Shown piece after piece: positions 7,317 to 16,400 of a stretch of 64,000 bases of DNA (positions within the stretch are counted from its first letter, which is position 1; every line of letters begins with the position of its first letter). This stretch comes from JBJHBP01 sp050485685. Its GTDB lineage: Bacteria; Pseudomonadota; Gammaproteobacteria; Steroidobacterales; Rariloculaceae. The stretch is taken from positions 1 to 64,000 of the forward strand of contig JBJHBW010000008.1 of NCBI GenBank assembly GCA_050485685.1. Reading direction: 5' to 3'. The position numbers and the translations under genes are program-made. The notes under the pieces are model-generated. The model saw only the letters and a program-made list of their open reading frames with translations, ran no database searches and was not told the origin of the DNA.

Positions 7317-9515
7317 ATGATCGCGCTCAGCCGACTGGCGGCATACCCGCACAGCGCCGTAGCCGTCACCCGCCACAGCAGGGCTGCGAACCGCGCGATG
7401 ACCCGGGAAAACCGCTTTCAGGAACTGGTCGACTCGATTGACGGCATCGTCTGGGAAGCCCTCGCTGACACCATTGAGTTCACGTTCGTCAGCAAGCAGG
7501 CCGAGCGCCTGCTCGGCTATCCCGTCGCGGACTGGCTGACCACGCCCGATTTCTGGCGAACGCACATCCACCCTGATGATGCAGCCTGGGTCATCGATTA
7601 CTGTTCAAAGGCCACGCGCGAGCATCGGCCGCACGAACTCGAATACCGGATGATCGCCGCCGACGGCCGTGTGGTATGGCTGCGCGACCTGGTCAACGTC
7701 ACGCGCAAGGACGATCAATGGCTGTTGCGCGGCGTCATGGTCGACATCACGCGATCGCGCACGCGGGACGATCAGCTGCGCTCAAAAACCGAGCAACTGG
7801 AAGTCGTGGCTGATGTGCTCGGCGCCTATCTTGAATCGGCGGACTTGCGGCACGCGAACCGGATGCTCCTGAATGCGGCGATCGGTCTGTCCGGAAGCGA
7901 GTTCGGCGTCATCGCCTTTGCGCACGAGAATGTATTACGCGTCGTGGACCACGTTGCAAAGTTGTCCGACGATGCTGACAGCCTTGCTTTCGCAAAAGCC
8001 GCGCAGAAGGCTTACCAGGAAACAGGTTATGTGGAGCTTCCCTGTTTCAACAACCTGCCCGGCGAAGTGGTGCGCACGGGGCGACCGATTATCAGAAACC
8101 GCAATCGGCGCAGCACGGATGACGGCGAACGCGTGATGTTCCGCACACCGCGCGGTCACCCGCCAATCGACAATTTTCTTGGTGTGCCCATGCGCGGAGG
8201 CGGCGAAGTCGTGGGATTCATCGGTGTTGCGAACCGTCCCGATGATTATGGCCACGACCAGCAGGCTGCGCTGGAAGCGCTGGCGCGCGTGGCTGCCGTC
8301 CTTTTCGATAATCAAAGCCGGGCCGAACGTCAGGCTGACATCGAGATGCAGCTGCGCAGGGCGCAGAAGATGGAAGCGATCGGCCAGCTCACCGGCGGGC
8401 TGGCGCACGACTTCAACAACCTGCTTCAGGTGATTGCCGGCAACGCGGAACTGCTGGAGCAGCCGTACGATGACGGCGCCGAGGTCGCACGTATTGCAGA
8501 GACTATCCGCATTGCCGCCAGTCGCGGCGCCGAACTGACCCGAAGCCTGGTGCAGTTTGCGCGCAGCCAGCCACTGGCCCCCGTTGCAATCGAAGCGGGC
8601 TCGCTGCTGAACGAGTTTCACCAGCTGCTCGATCGCACGCTGGGCAAACACATAGAGCTTGAGATCGTGCCACCTTCAGCACCGGTCAACATCACGGCCG
8701 ATCGCGCGCAGCTGGAGAGCGCGCTGCTGAATCTGGCCCTGAATGCCCGTGATGCCATGTCGTCCGGCGGCGAACTGATCATCAGCGCCGACACCGTCAG
8801 CGTGGATGACACAACGGCATCCCGGGCCGGGCTGCAGGCGGGTGCGTTCGGGCGGTTCACGGTGCGTGACAGCGGCTGCGGCATGACCGCGGACGTGCTG
8901 TCGCGCGCATTCGAGCCGTTCTTCACGACACGGGATGTGGGCGGTGGCAGCGGACTTGGCCTGGCCATGGTCTATGGCTTTGCCAAGCAGTCCGGCGGGC
9001 ATGTGGAGATCGTCAGCGAACCGGATCAGGGCACGTCTGTCACGCTGCTGCTGCCGCTGGCAACGACGGCGACCGCCACGCCGGCTGCCCCGGCCGTGCA
9101 TCAGGCGGAATCCACGTCGTCGGCCGTTGTGCTGGTGGTCGAGGACGAGCCCATGGTGCGCAGCTACGTCACCGGCCAGCTGCGGGCACTGGGCTATGCG
9201 GTTCTGGAAGCCGTCAATGGCCCCGATGCTCTGCAGCTTCTTGCCGGCGGAACCGACATTCACCTGCTGTTCACCGACATTGTAATGCCGGGTGGCATGA
9301 GCGGACGCGAACTTGCGGCCCGGGCACGACAGTTGCGACCCGGCATAGGGGTGCTGCTGACGACGGGTTATTCCCGCACGCAGGGCGCCGACGACAATGC
9401 ACCGGCGGACGGTTTCCGGGTGCTGCCCAAACCCTATCGTCGCGCCGAACTCAGGAACGCAGTTCGTGAGGAACTGGCAGCGGCCAGCGGTCACAGCGCA
9501 GGGTCGAAGCAGTAA
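7317..9515 (+). CDS. hybrid sensor histidine kinase (PAS-GAF-HisKA-HATPase-REC)
   Basis: This 732-residue cytoplasmic kinase has a PAS_3-type domain (about 30-150, with HIHPDDAAWV), a GAF domain (about 170-330), a dimerisation domain with the phosphorylatable His364 in LAHDFNNLLQ, an ATPase domain (about 455-575, with ALNARDAM, FTVRDSGCGM, GGGSGLGLAMVYGF) and a C-terminal receiver with Asp654 in LLFTDIVMPGG. The HDFNN motif places it in the group of soluble hybrid kinases related to NtrB. There is no membrane segment, so the ligand sensed is intracellular. ATG at 7398 is an alternative start. No response regulator with an output domain is adjacent, so its phosphorelay partner lies elsewhere. 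Confidence 0.93.
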   Translation: MIALSRLAAYPHSAVAVTRHSRAANRAMTRENRFQELVDSIDGIVWEALADTIEFTFVSKQAERLLGYPVADWLTTPDFWRTHIHPDDAAWVIDYCSKATREHRPHELEYRMIAADGRVVWLRDLVNVTRKDDQWLLRGVMVDITRSRTRDDQLRSKTEQLEVVADVLGAYLESADLRHANRMLLNAAIGLSGSEFGVIAFAHENVLRVVDHVAKLSDDADSLAFAKAAQKAYQETGYVELPCFNNLPGEVVRTGRPIIRNRNRRSTDDGERVMFRTPRGHPPIDNFLGVPMRGGGEVVGFIGVANRPDDYGHDQQAALEALARVAAVLFDNQSRAERQADIEMQLRRAQKMEAIGQLTGGLAHDFNNLLQVIAGNAELLEQPYDDGAEVARIAETIRIAASRGAELTRSLVQFARSQPLAPVAIEAGSLLNEFHQLLDRTLGKHIELEIVPPSAPVNITADRAQLESALLNLALNARDAMSSGGELIISADTVSVDDTTASRAGLQAGAFGRFTVRDSGCGMTADVLSRAFEPFFTTRDVGGGSGLGLAMVYGFAKQSGGHVEIVSEPDQGTSVTLLLPLATTATATPAAPAVHQAESTSSAVVLVVEDEPMVRSYVTGQLRALGYAVLEAVNGPDALQLLAGGTDIHLLFTDIVMPGGMSGRELAARARQLRPGIGVLLTTGYSRTQGADDNAPADGFRVLPKPYRRAELRNAVREELAAASGHSAGSKQ

Positions 9516-9548
9516 CGCCGCGCTCACAAAGAAGCTCACAAAGAAAAA

Positions 9549-9570
9549 GGGCGGGCCTTTCGGCCCGCCC
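9549..9570 (-). terminator. intrinsic terminator of the TonB-dependent receptor gene
   Basis: GGGCGGGCC (9549-9557) pairs with GGCCCGCCC (9562-9570) around a four-base loop. Read on the minus strand the hairpin is followed by TTTTTCTTT, an ideal terminator tail 29 bases past the receptor stop codon. There is no T-run in the plus direction, so it may not stop the kinase transcript efficiently. Confidence 0.85.
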
Positions 9571-9587
9571 CACCAGAGACTCTGGTG
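9571..9587. repeat. short perfect hairpin beside the terminator
   Basis: CACCAGAG and CTCTGGTG are perfect inverted copies around a single A. It sits directly between the terminator hairpin and the receptor stop codon and could stabilise the 3' end of that transcript. Confidence 0.5.
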
Positions 9588-9598
9588 TCAGATAACGA

Positions 9599-12500
9599 TC
9601 AGAACCTGGCCTCCATGCCGAGGAAGAAGCGACGGCCAATGGTGTCGTAGTAACCACCGTTGAAACCGCCCGTGCTCGGCAGGCTGAACGCCGTCGGAGT
9701 CACGCAGCCCGGAGCGTCGCCACAGACCGCGCTGAGATCCGTTCCGATCGGGAAGCCCCGCGAGCTGCCGATTTCTACCGGACTCTTGTCCAGCACGTTG
9801 GTGATACCGCCGCGCAGTCTCACGGTGCTGTTGATCTCGTAATTGAAGGACAGATCGAAGAGGTTGTAGCTGGACGCCTTCACCTGTTGGAGCGTACCCG
9901 GCGTGTAGCTCAGTATGATGCCTTCACCACCGGCAGCCACCCTCGCGTTGTTCTCGATGATGGCCTGGGTGCTCGCGTAAGCAGCCGTATGCACGCCCGG
10001 CAGATGACGCATGCGCAGACTCACACCCCAGTTGTTGTGGAAGTAGCTCAGCGTACCGAACAGGCGATAGTCATACGCACCGGCGTTCGTACCCGACAGG
10101 TTCGGACCCAGCGATCCCTTCCAGTCAGTCACGACGTCGAAGTCCGCCGGCGACTGCTTGGTGCGGTAGTAGTCCAGCCAGGTTGCCTGCAGGTTCACAC
10201 CCAGGCCGCCCGGCAGCGTTGACCCCAGATCCGAGAAGTTCAGGTTCCAGTTCAGCGCAACGTCCGCGCCGGCCGTCCTGATCCACGCCTGGTTGTCGTA
10301 CGAGATCGCCGTGGTGAGCGGGCCGCCGGTTGCCAGGTTTCGCGGCAACCGCTGACACTCGGGCGTCGCCGCGCGGGCAGCTGCTTCGGCTTCCGACGTC
10401 ACCAGATCGCCGCCGTAGCAGCGGAAATTGGCGAAGTCGATCGAAGACAGCATGATCGCGTCGTCGATTTCCACTCGATAGTAATCGAGCGACAACGTCG
10501 CGTTGCGCAGCCACGGGCTCTGGAACGGCGAGTTCATCACGAATCCGAACGTCCAGCTGTCGGCGGTTTCGGAAAGCAGATTCGGATTGCCTTCCTGGTT
10601 GACCCAGTTGAACGCGGCACCACCACCGGGAGCGGCTGCGGCCTCGTTATAGAACTGGTTGGCGGCCGTGGGGCCCATCATGGCCTCACAGATCAAGCGC
10701 GCACTGGCAGCGCCTTCTTCCGTCTGGCCTGCTGCCAGCTGGGGCTCCTGCTGACCGGGCTGAAGCTGCGGATCGGGACCTGTACCACCGGCACCGAAAG
10801 GCGCAGTGGAACGCAGCCCGCACGGATCACCGAAGTTGTTGCCGCCGATCTGGAAGATCTCCTGCGTCGCCAGGAACATCTCACCCAGGTTCGGTGCACG
10901 CGTGGCACGGTTGAATCCGCCGCGGAAGCGCATCCAGTCGTTCACCTGCCAGTTGACCAGTGCCTTGTAGGTGGTCTCACTGTCGGTGTGCTCGTAGTCC
11001 GACGCCCGGATACCCAGTTCCAGATCCAGATTCCTGAAGCCGGTCCTGTTCGCGACCAGAGGCAGCAGCAGCTCAACATACAGATCGTCCACCGAAGTCG
11101 AAGCATCCATGTATCCGGTGGGATACACGCCAACCACCTGGTCGGCAAAGGACGACGTCGACTGCAGGATATCCGGAACGAACGTGGCGGAATTCTCACG
11201 GCGTTGGAAGCCGGCCGCCATGAGGATCTCACCGGCACTGACTTCGGCCAGCGGGCCCTGGAAGTTCAGCTCGTAGATGTCCTGGATGTTCTGGGCCCGC
11301 GTTTGCAGCTGCGCGTTGACCGCGTCGAAGCAGTCTTCAGACAGCGGTGCATCGCCTGCGAAGAACGTGTCGTAGAACCCGCTGGTGCAGGTGATGTTCG
11401 CCGCGCCGAAGCCTGGCGACTGGCCGGGATTGCCCGTAATCTGGGCATTGCGACCGTAGTCGGCCTCACGGATCAGCTGACGATAGCGGGTCAGCGACAG
11501 GTTACCGAATGCGTTGTTGTAGGTCGTGGTCTGACCACGCGACGCATAGAACTCACCTGTCCAGCTGCGGCTGATATCGAACTCGAAGCCCGCTTCCACC
11601 TGCCACATCGAGTTGGTGTTCACGGTGCTGCGAGGCGGCAGACTGCGGTCCGGATTCCAGCCCGGCATCCAGTCACCCGCCGGATCGAACCGGCTGTTCA
11701 GCAGCACGGCCAGGTCAACCGGGACCGGATGTCCGGCACCGGCCTGTCCCGTCGGGATGAAATTCGGGTTTGCATACGCCGGGTTGGTCGGATCGGCAAT
11801 CGCCGCTGCAATCAGTGCCGAGTCGGTGTAGTCCAGACCCGGATCCAGCGGGCTGTCGGTGGTCGGGTTGTAAGGCACTGTGCCTTCCCAGCCGAAGATC
11901 GCGTTGGTACCGAACAGTGACGTGCGGGTCTCGCTTTCGGCCATGGTCGCCCGCGCGAAGAAGCGCACGTTGTCAGTGAACTCGTAGTTGGCGGAACCGA
12001 AGAACGAGTATCGGCTCTGCGGCGCCAGCACGAGATCCTTGTCGTTGTGCCACTTCAGACCTTCGATCACCGCGGTGTTACCCGGCACCGAAGCATCGAA
12101 GATGGTGGCCGGATAGAAATCCCAGTGTTCGAACGGCTGGAACTTCGACAGGCCCGCCTCGCTGTTGGACACAAAGACGCTGCCATCAGCATTGAATGTG
12201 AACTCGCGGAAGAAGTTACCGGAGATCGGATTAAAGACGTCGGTACCGGCCGGCCGGTCAAAGAACACGGCATCAACGCCCTCAGGCGACGGACAGTTGA
12301 ACAGGCAGTTGTAGTTCGCGGTCCCTTGCAGGAAACCGAAGGTTCCGGGCGCTGACGGATCGTTATAGCGGCGGGTGTATATGCTGCGATCGACCTGCAG
12401 TGCCGCTTCGCGATTGTAGGTTTCCACGCCCAGCGCGATGTTGCCGCGACCGTCGTCGAAGTTCGAACCGAACACCGCAGAGATACGGCGCTCCTCGCCG

Positions 12501-13099
12501 CCGCCTTCCGACGTCATGCCGTACTGGGCATCGAGCTGGAAGCCCTCGAAGTCGGTGCGCAGAATGAAGTTGGTCACGCCACCCACGGCATCGGCACCGT
12601 ACACGGCCGATGCACCACCGGTAATGGTTTCAACGCGTGAAATCAGCGCAGACGGAATCGAGTTGATGTCCGTGACCATCAGCGAGTTCACCGGCACCAC
12701 GCGCCGGCTGTCCACGAGCACCAGGCTGCGATTCGGGCCGAAACCACGCAGCGAGATGGACGCGATACCCACCGAGTTCACGGGCGTGATCTGCACGTCC
12801 ATCTGTGTCGTGGTCGGCGATGCCGCCGGATTGTAGTTCGGCAGCTGATTCAGATAGGCCTCGAAATTCAGGCCGTGCTGCGCCTGGAAGTCTTCAGCCT
12901 CGACCGTAACGATTGGGCTGTTGGAAACGTAGTCGCGCCTGATGATGCGCGAACCGGTGACAACGATCTCCTCCATGGCCGGAGCGGCCTGCTGCGCGTT
13001 CGCCGTGGACGAACCCGCGCCAAAAGTCATCGAAGTCATGATTGCCGCGACGGATGCCGACAGCAGTGAAGGCTTAAGGTGTTGAACCTTTCTCGACAT
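9599..13099 (-). CDS. TonB-dependent outer-membrane receptor
   Basis: This 1166-residue receptor starts at ATG 13099, preceded by a strong GGGGGAG ribosome site; the frame is open upstream but lacks coding character. A signal peptide (about residues 1-33, ending ANAQQ) leads to a TonB-box-like EEIVVTGSR, a plug domain (about 45-170, with PSALISRVETITGGASAVYGADAVGGVTNF) and a 22-strand barrel ending in the canonical aromatic MEARF. At over 1100 residues it belongs to the larger class often used by environmental gammaproteobacteria for oligosaccharide, peptide or siderophore uptake; the substrate is unknown. No transporter, hydrolase or FecIR-like regulator is adjacent. Confidence 0.95.
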   Translation of the reverse strand: MSRKVQHLKPSLLSASVAAIMTSMTFGAGSSTANAQQAAPAMEEIVVTGSRIIRRDYVSNSPIVTVEAEDFQAQHGLNFEAYLNQLPNYNPAASPTTTQMDVQITPVNSVGIASISLRGFGPNRSLVLVDSRRVVPVNSLMVTDINSIPSALISRVETITGGASAVYGADAVGGVTNFILRTDFEGFQLDAQYGMTSEGGGEERRISAVFGSNFDDGRGNIALGVETYNREAALQVDRSIYTRRYNDPSAPGTFGFLQGTANYNCLFNCPSPEGVDAVFFDRPAGTDVFNPISGNFFREFTFNADGSVFVSNSEAGLSKFQPFEHWDFYPATIFDASVPGNTAVIEGLKWHNDKDLVLAPQSRYSFFGSANYEFTDNVRFFARATMAESETRTSLFGTNAIFGWEGTVPYNPTTDSPLDPGLDYTDSALIAAAIADPTNPAYANPNFIPTGQAGAGHPVPVDLAVLLNSRFDPAGDWMPGWNPDRSLPPRSTVNTNSMWQVEAGFEFDISRSWTGEFYASRGQTTTYNNAFGNLSLTRYRQLIREADYGRNAQITGNPGQSPGFGAANITCTSGFYDTFFAGDAPLSEDCFDAVNAQLQTRAQNIQDIYELNFQGPLAEVSAGEILMAAGFQRRENSATFVPDILQSTSSFADQVVGVYPTGYMDASTSVDDLYVELLLPLVANRTGFRNLDLELGIRASDYEHTDSETTYKALVNWQVNDWMRFRGGFNRATRAPNLGEMFLATQEIFQIGGNNFGDPCGLRSTAPFGAGGTGPDPQLQPGQQEPQLAAGQTEEGAASARLICEAMMGPTAANQFYNEAAAAPGGGAAFNWVNQEGNPNLLSETADSWTFGFVMNSPFQSPWLRNATLSLDYYRVEIDDAIMLSSIDFANFRCYGGDLVTSEAEAAARAATPECQRLPRNLATGGPLTTAISYDNQAWIRTAGADVALNWNLNFSDLGSTLPGGLGVNLQATWLDYYRTKQSPADFDVVTDWKGSLGPNLSGTNAGAYDYRLFGTLSYFHNNWGVSLRMRHLPGVHTAAYASTQAIIENNARVAAGGEGIILSYTPGTLQQVKASSYNLFDLSFNYEINSTVRLRGGITNVLDKSPVEIGSSRGFPIGTDLSAVCGDAPGCVTPTAFSLPSTGGFNGGYYDTIGRRFFLGMEARF

Positions 13100-13487
13100 T
13101 ACTCCCCCTTTTCCAATCCTGGAAGGTTGAATAGCAAAAGCGAGCATTGCCGCGACCATCCCTCGGCTCGCAATACTCGTTGGTGATGTGTGAGCGCGTT
13201 TGTGCCTGGAACGCCACACGTGTATGAGTTTGTCTACAAACGAATGCGGAATCAAGTCGCGACCGCAATACAGTCGCGCAGTCAGGATCATCCGTGCGCC
13301 GCCAGATGCCGTGTCGGCGCATGCTGACGCCGCGCCGAGAAATTTCAAGTCATTGAAATTATGATTTTTTTATTCTTCCCGTCGCAGAGGCTGCAGCCAG
13401 CCGACGCGGGAACCGATTGCAGGGTGTGTGGTTTTTTTGAAACATCCGGCAGGAGCGAAAGTGCGCAAAAGCGCCACAGATGAGGCG
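13100..13487 (-). promoter_or_regulatory. long leader/promoter region of the receptor gene
   Basis: This 388-base non-coding stretch lies between the receptor and the lhr gene transcribed toward it. Two perfect dyads stand out. One is AATTTCAA-GTCA-TTGAAATT at 13341-13360, in an AT-rich patch that runs on into a seven-T tract. The other is GTTTGT-CT-ACAAAC at 13228-13241. Either could bind a dimeric regulator controlling the receptor. The T-rich stretches near 13366-13374 and 13431-13437 may end lhr transcription, but no GC-rich hairpin precedes them. No RNA gene was recognised. Confidence 0.4.
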
Positions 13488-16400
13488 TCAAAGATACGCA
13501 GATCGGTGCCTGCGGCCGGCGGCCGTATCGCGGACTCCGGGGCCCAGCATCGCGTGTACGCGTGCACGCAGAGTGTCATCGGCCGTGACCAGCCAGTTGA
13601 CACCCGCTGCGGTCTGCGCCGCGACAGCCACACCATTGCGATAGACAACCCGGTGACCGGCCAGTGCAGGGACGCGGGTCGATGCGCCGGCAAGACCTGT
13701 CATCGCCAGCGGATCGGCCGCCGACAGTGCGATCCATTCCTCGTCCGCAGCGTTGCGTCGCAGTCGACGCAGGCGCTCCACCGCATCGGCCAGCGCAAAC
13801 TGTTCACCGCCCAGCACCTCGACAAAACGACCACCGCGGATTTCGCCGCGCGCTTCCCAGCGACGGAAATACCCCAGCAGTTCACGCCACGGCGGCAGCG
13901 AGGACTCGCGCGCCAGCGTCGCGCGACAGACGATGCCGTAACGATTCAGCAGCGTACGTGCGGCATGTTCGGCGGCTTCCATCGCCAGCTGACCACGATC
14001 CGCGTTGAGCGCCGGAATCAGCGCCCAGCGTCCGGCTGCGTCAAAACTCACCGCGGCACGTCGGCGACTGCGGCCATGAAAACCACGGCGTCGGCCGGCC
14101 GGCACCAGCAGCGCGCGCAGACCGTTCACCGAGTCCGCAGTCACCATGCCGCGTGCGACCAGTTCACCCAGCGCCTGCTCCACCTGTACGCGCAGCAGAC
14201 CGGTGCGCTCGACCAGTTCGATGAAGAACAGCGCACCGTGATCGGCCAGTGCGCCATGCACACGTTCAGCCGCAGTCGACAACGGCGCATCACCCGCGTC
14301 GTCGCGTTCGGCGAGAACGCGCCAGTGCGTTAGCGACGTGCGCGGCACCAGCATGATCGGCGATGCCGCCACCGTCGTGGGGCGTGCGGACGCCGGCGCA
14401 CCGCTCGGACGCGGTCGCCACCAGACCACGCGACCGCTGGCCGACAGTCTGTCCATGAGATCGCCACCGTAACCGGCGATGCGTGCGGGCAGGATGTCGC
14501 GCTCCCAGGCCACGGCCGGCAGTGCAAGACCTTCCAGTTCGGTGAGCACCGCATAGACGGCTTCCTCGCCCTCGCGACGTTCCTCACCCAGCCCCTGCCA
14601 GGAGAACAGGAAACGCTGGTAGTCGGCCAGCGACACCGGCTCGATCTCGCTGCGCAGTCGCTTCAGGGTGTAGCGGTGAATGCGCGCGAGCAGGCGACGG
14701 TCACACCATTCCTCGACGGTGCCGGAAAAGCTGCCGCGCATCGCGAACCCTTCCTGCTCCAGCCGGATCAGGGCGACAGCGAGCACCGCTTCAGGCATCC
14801 CTAGCGGTTTCGCGAGCTCCGACGCCGTGACGGGACCGAGCCCCTCCAGGCGACTGCGTACGAGTTCCGTCAGTGCTTCGTCGGAGTTGACCGGTGCATT
14901 CGCTGGCGCGGGCAGTTGCGCGGGACGTTCGCCTTCGACAGTGCCATCCGCACAGGCAAGCTCCAGTTCGGCGAAACGCTCGGCACTGACCCACAGCCGT
15001 TCACCGCCGGCCGGACGAAACACGCCGGCACGACGCGCCTGCAGCAGAGCCTCGAACCACGGCCCGGTATCGCCGCCGTTTTCAACGCCCGGGTCCCGCA
15101 CGGTGGTCATATTGCCTGCCAGAGCACGACCTTCCGCTTCCGTGACAAAGCCGAGCAGTGCCAGCGCTTCGTGCAGTTCTTCCGCGTCGCGCACATCCGG
15201 CCACGCTTCCTCGCGCACGCGCGCAATCGCCCCAGGATCCAGCCGGCCGAGGTCGGCGGCCTGTTCCGGGTTCATGTAACGTCGCGCCTGTACCGCGAGC
15301 GTGCGACGCTCTTCGGCCGGTGCATCGTCGAGGAAAGCGTACGGTTTCGCGCCCAGCACTTCCTGGGCCAGCGGTGACGGGCTGGTCAGTTCGCGGCACA
15401 GCACCTGCACTTCACCGTTCTCGATACGGCCCAGCAGGCGAGTGAGACCTTCGACATCCATGGCCACGTGCAGACAGTCATGCATGGTCTGGTCGACCAG
15501 CGGATGTTCGGGAATTTCGCGGTCACCGCCACCGAGATTCTCGGCGCAGGCGAGCTGATCCGGGAACACCACCGCGAGCAGATCCTCCGCATCGCTGCGC
15601 TGAAACTGCGGTGGCGCGCGGCGACCGTTTCTGAAGCGCTTCACGGCCAGCGCGGTGGTCGCGTTCCAGCGCCAGCGCGCACCGAACAGCGGCGCCGCCA
15701 GCACAGCCTGTGCGAGCACGTCGTGCACGGTGGCGCTCTTCAGATAACCGATGACTTCTTCCAGCGCGAAACTGTGCACGGCCCCCAGCGAAATCACGAT
15801 GCTGTCTTCCAGCGCCGCCGCCTGCAGCTCGAAGTTGAAACGCCGGCAGAAACGCTTGCGAAGCGCGAGGCCCCAGGCGCGGTTCAGACGCGACCCCCAG
15901 GGCGAGTGAATCACCAGATGCGTGTCTCCGGCTTCATCGAAGAAGCGCTCGAAAATGATGTGGTCATCATCGGGCAATGCACCCAGCGCTGCCTTCGCGG
16001 TGGCCAGATACTCGACGACCTGCCCTGCCGCGACCGCGCCGATCCCACACTCGGCAGCGAGTTCGAGAGCAATCGCATCACGTTGCCTGCGTGCCGACTC
16101 GCCGTCGCCGTCGTCGTTCGCCTCGGCACCACCACCGGCGCCAGCGCCAGCACCAGCACCAGCACCAGCACCAGCGCCAATCCGATTCAGCGATCGGCCC
16201 ACACGCGAGCGCAGCCGCGCCACCGAGGTCGAGAGCTCATCCGTGCGCCCCAGCGCCTCACCCAGCCAGAACGGAATGTTCGGCGGCTGGCCCTGGGCAT
16301 CCTCGACGAACACCTTGCCGCTGCCTATCCTGCGAATGCGATACGACGTGTTGCCAAGCTGGAAAATGTCGCCCGGCAGGCTCTCAATCGCGAAGTCCTC

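Noticed and set aside
7143..7571. N-terminal extension of the 6492 lipoprotein gene
   Set aside because: The stretch overlaps the divergent kinase gene and its promoter, while a good signal peptide begins at 7142.
13100..13348. N-terminal extension of the TonB-dependent receptor
   Set aside because: A strong ribosome site and signal peptide start at 13099. The upstream residues look non-coding.
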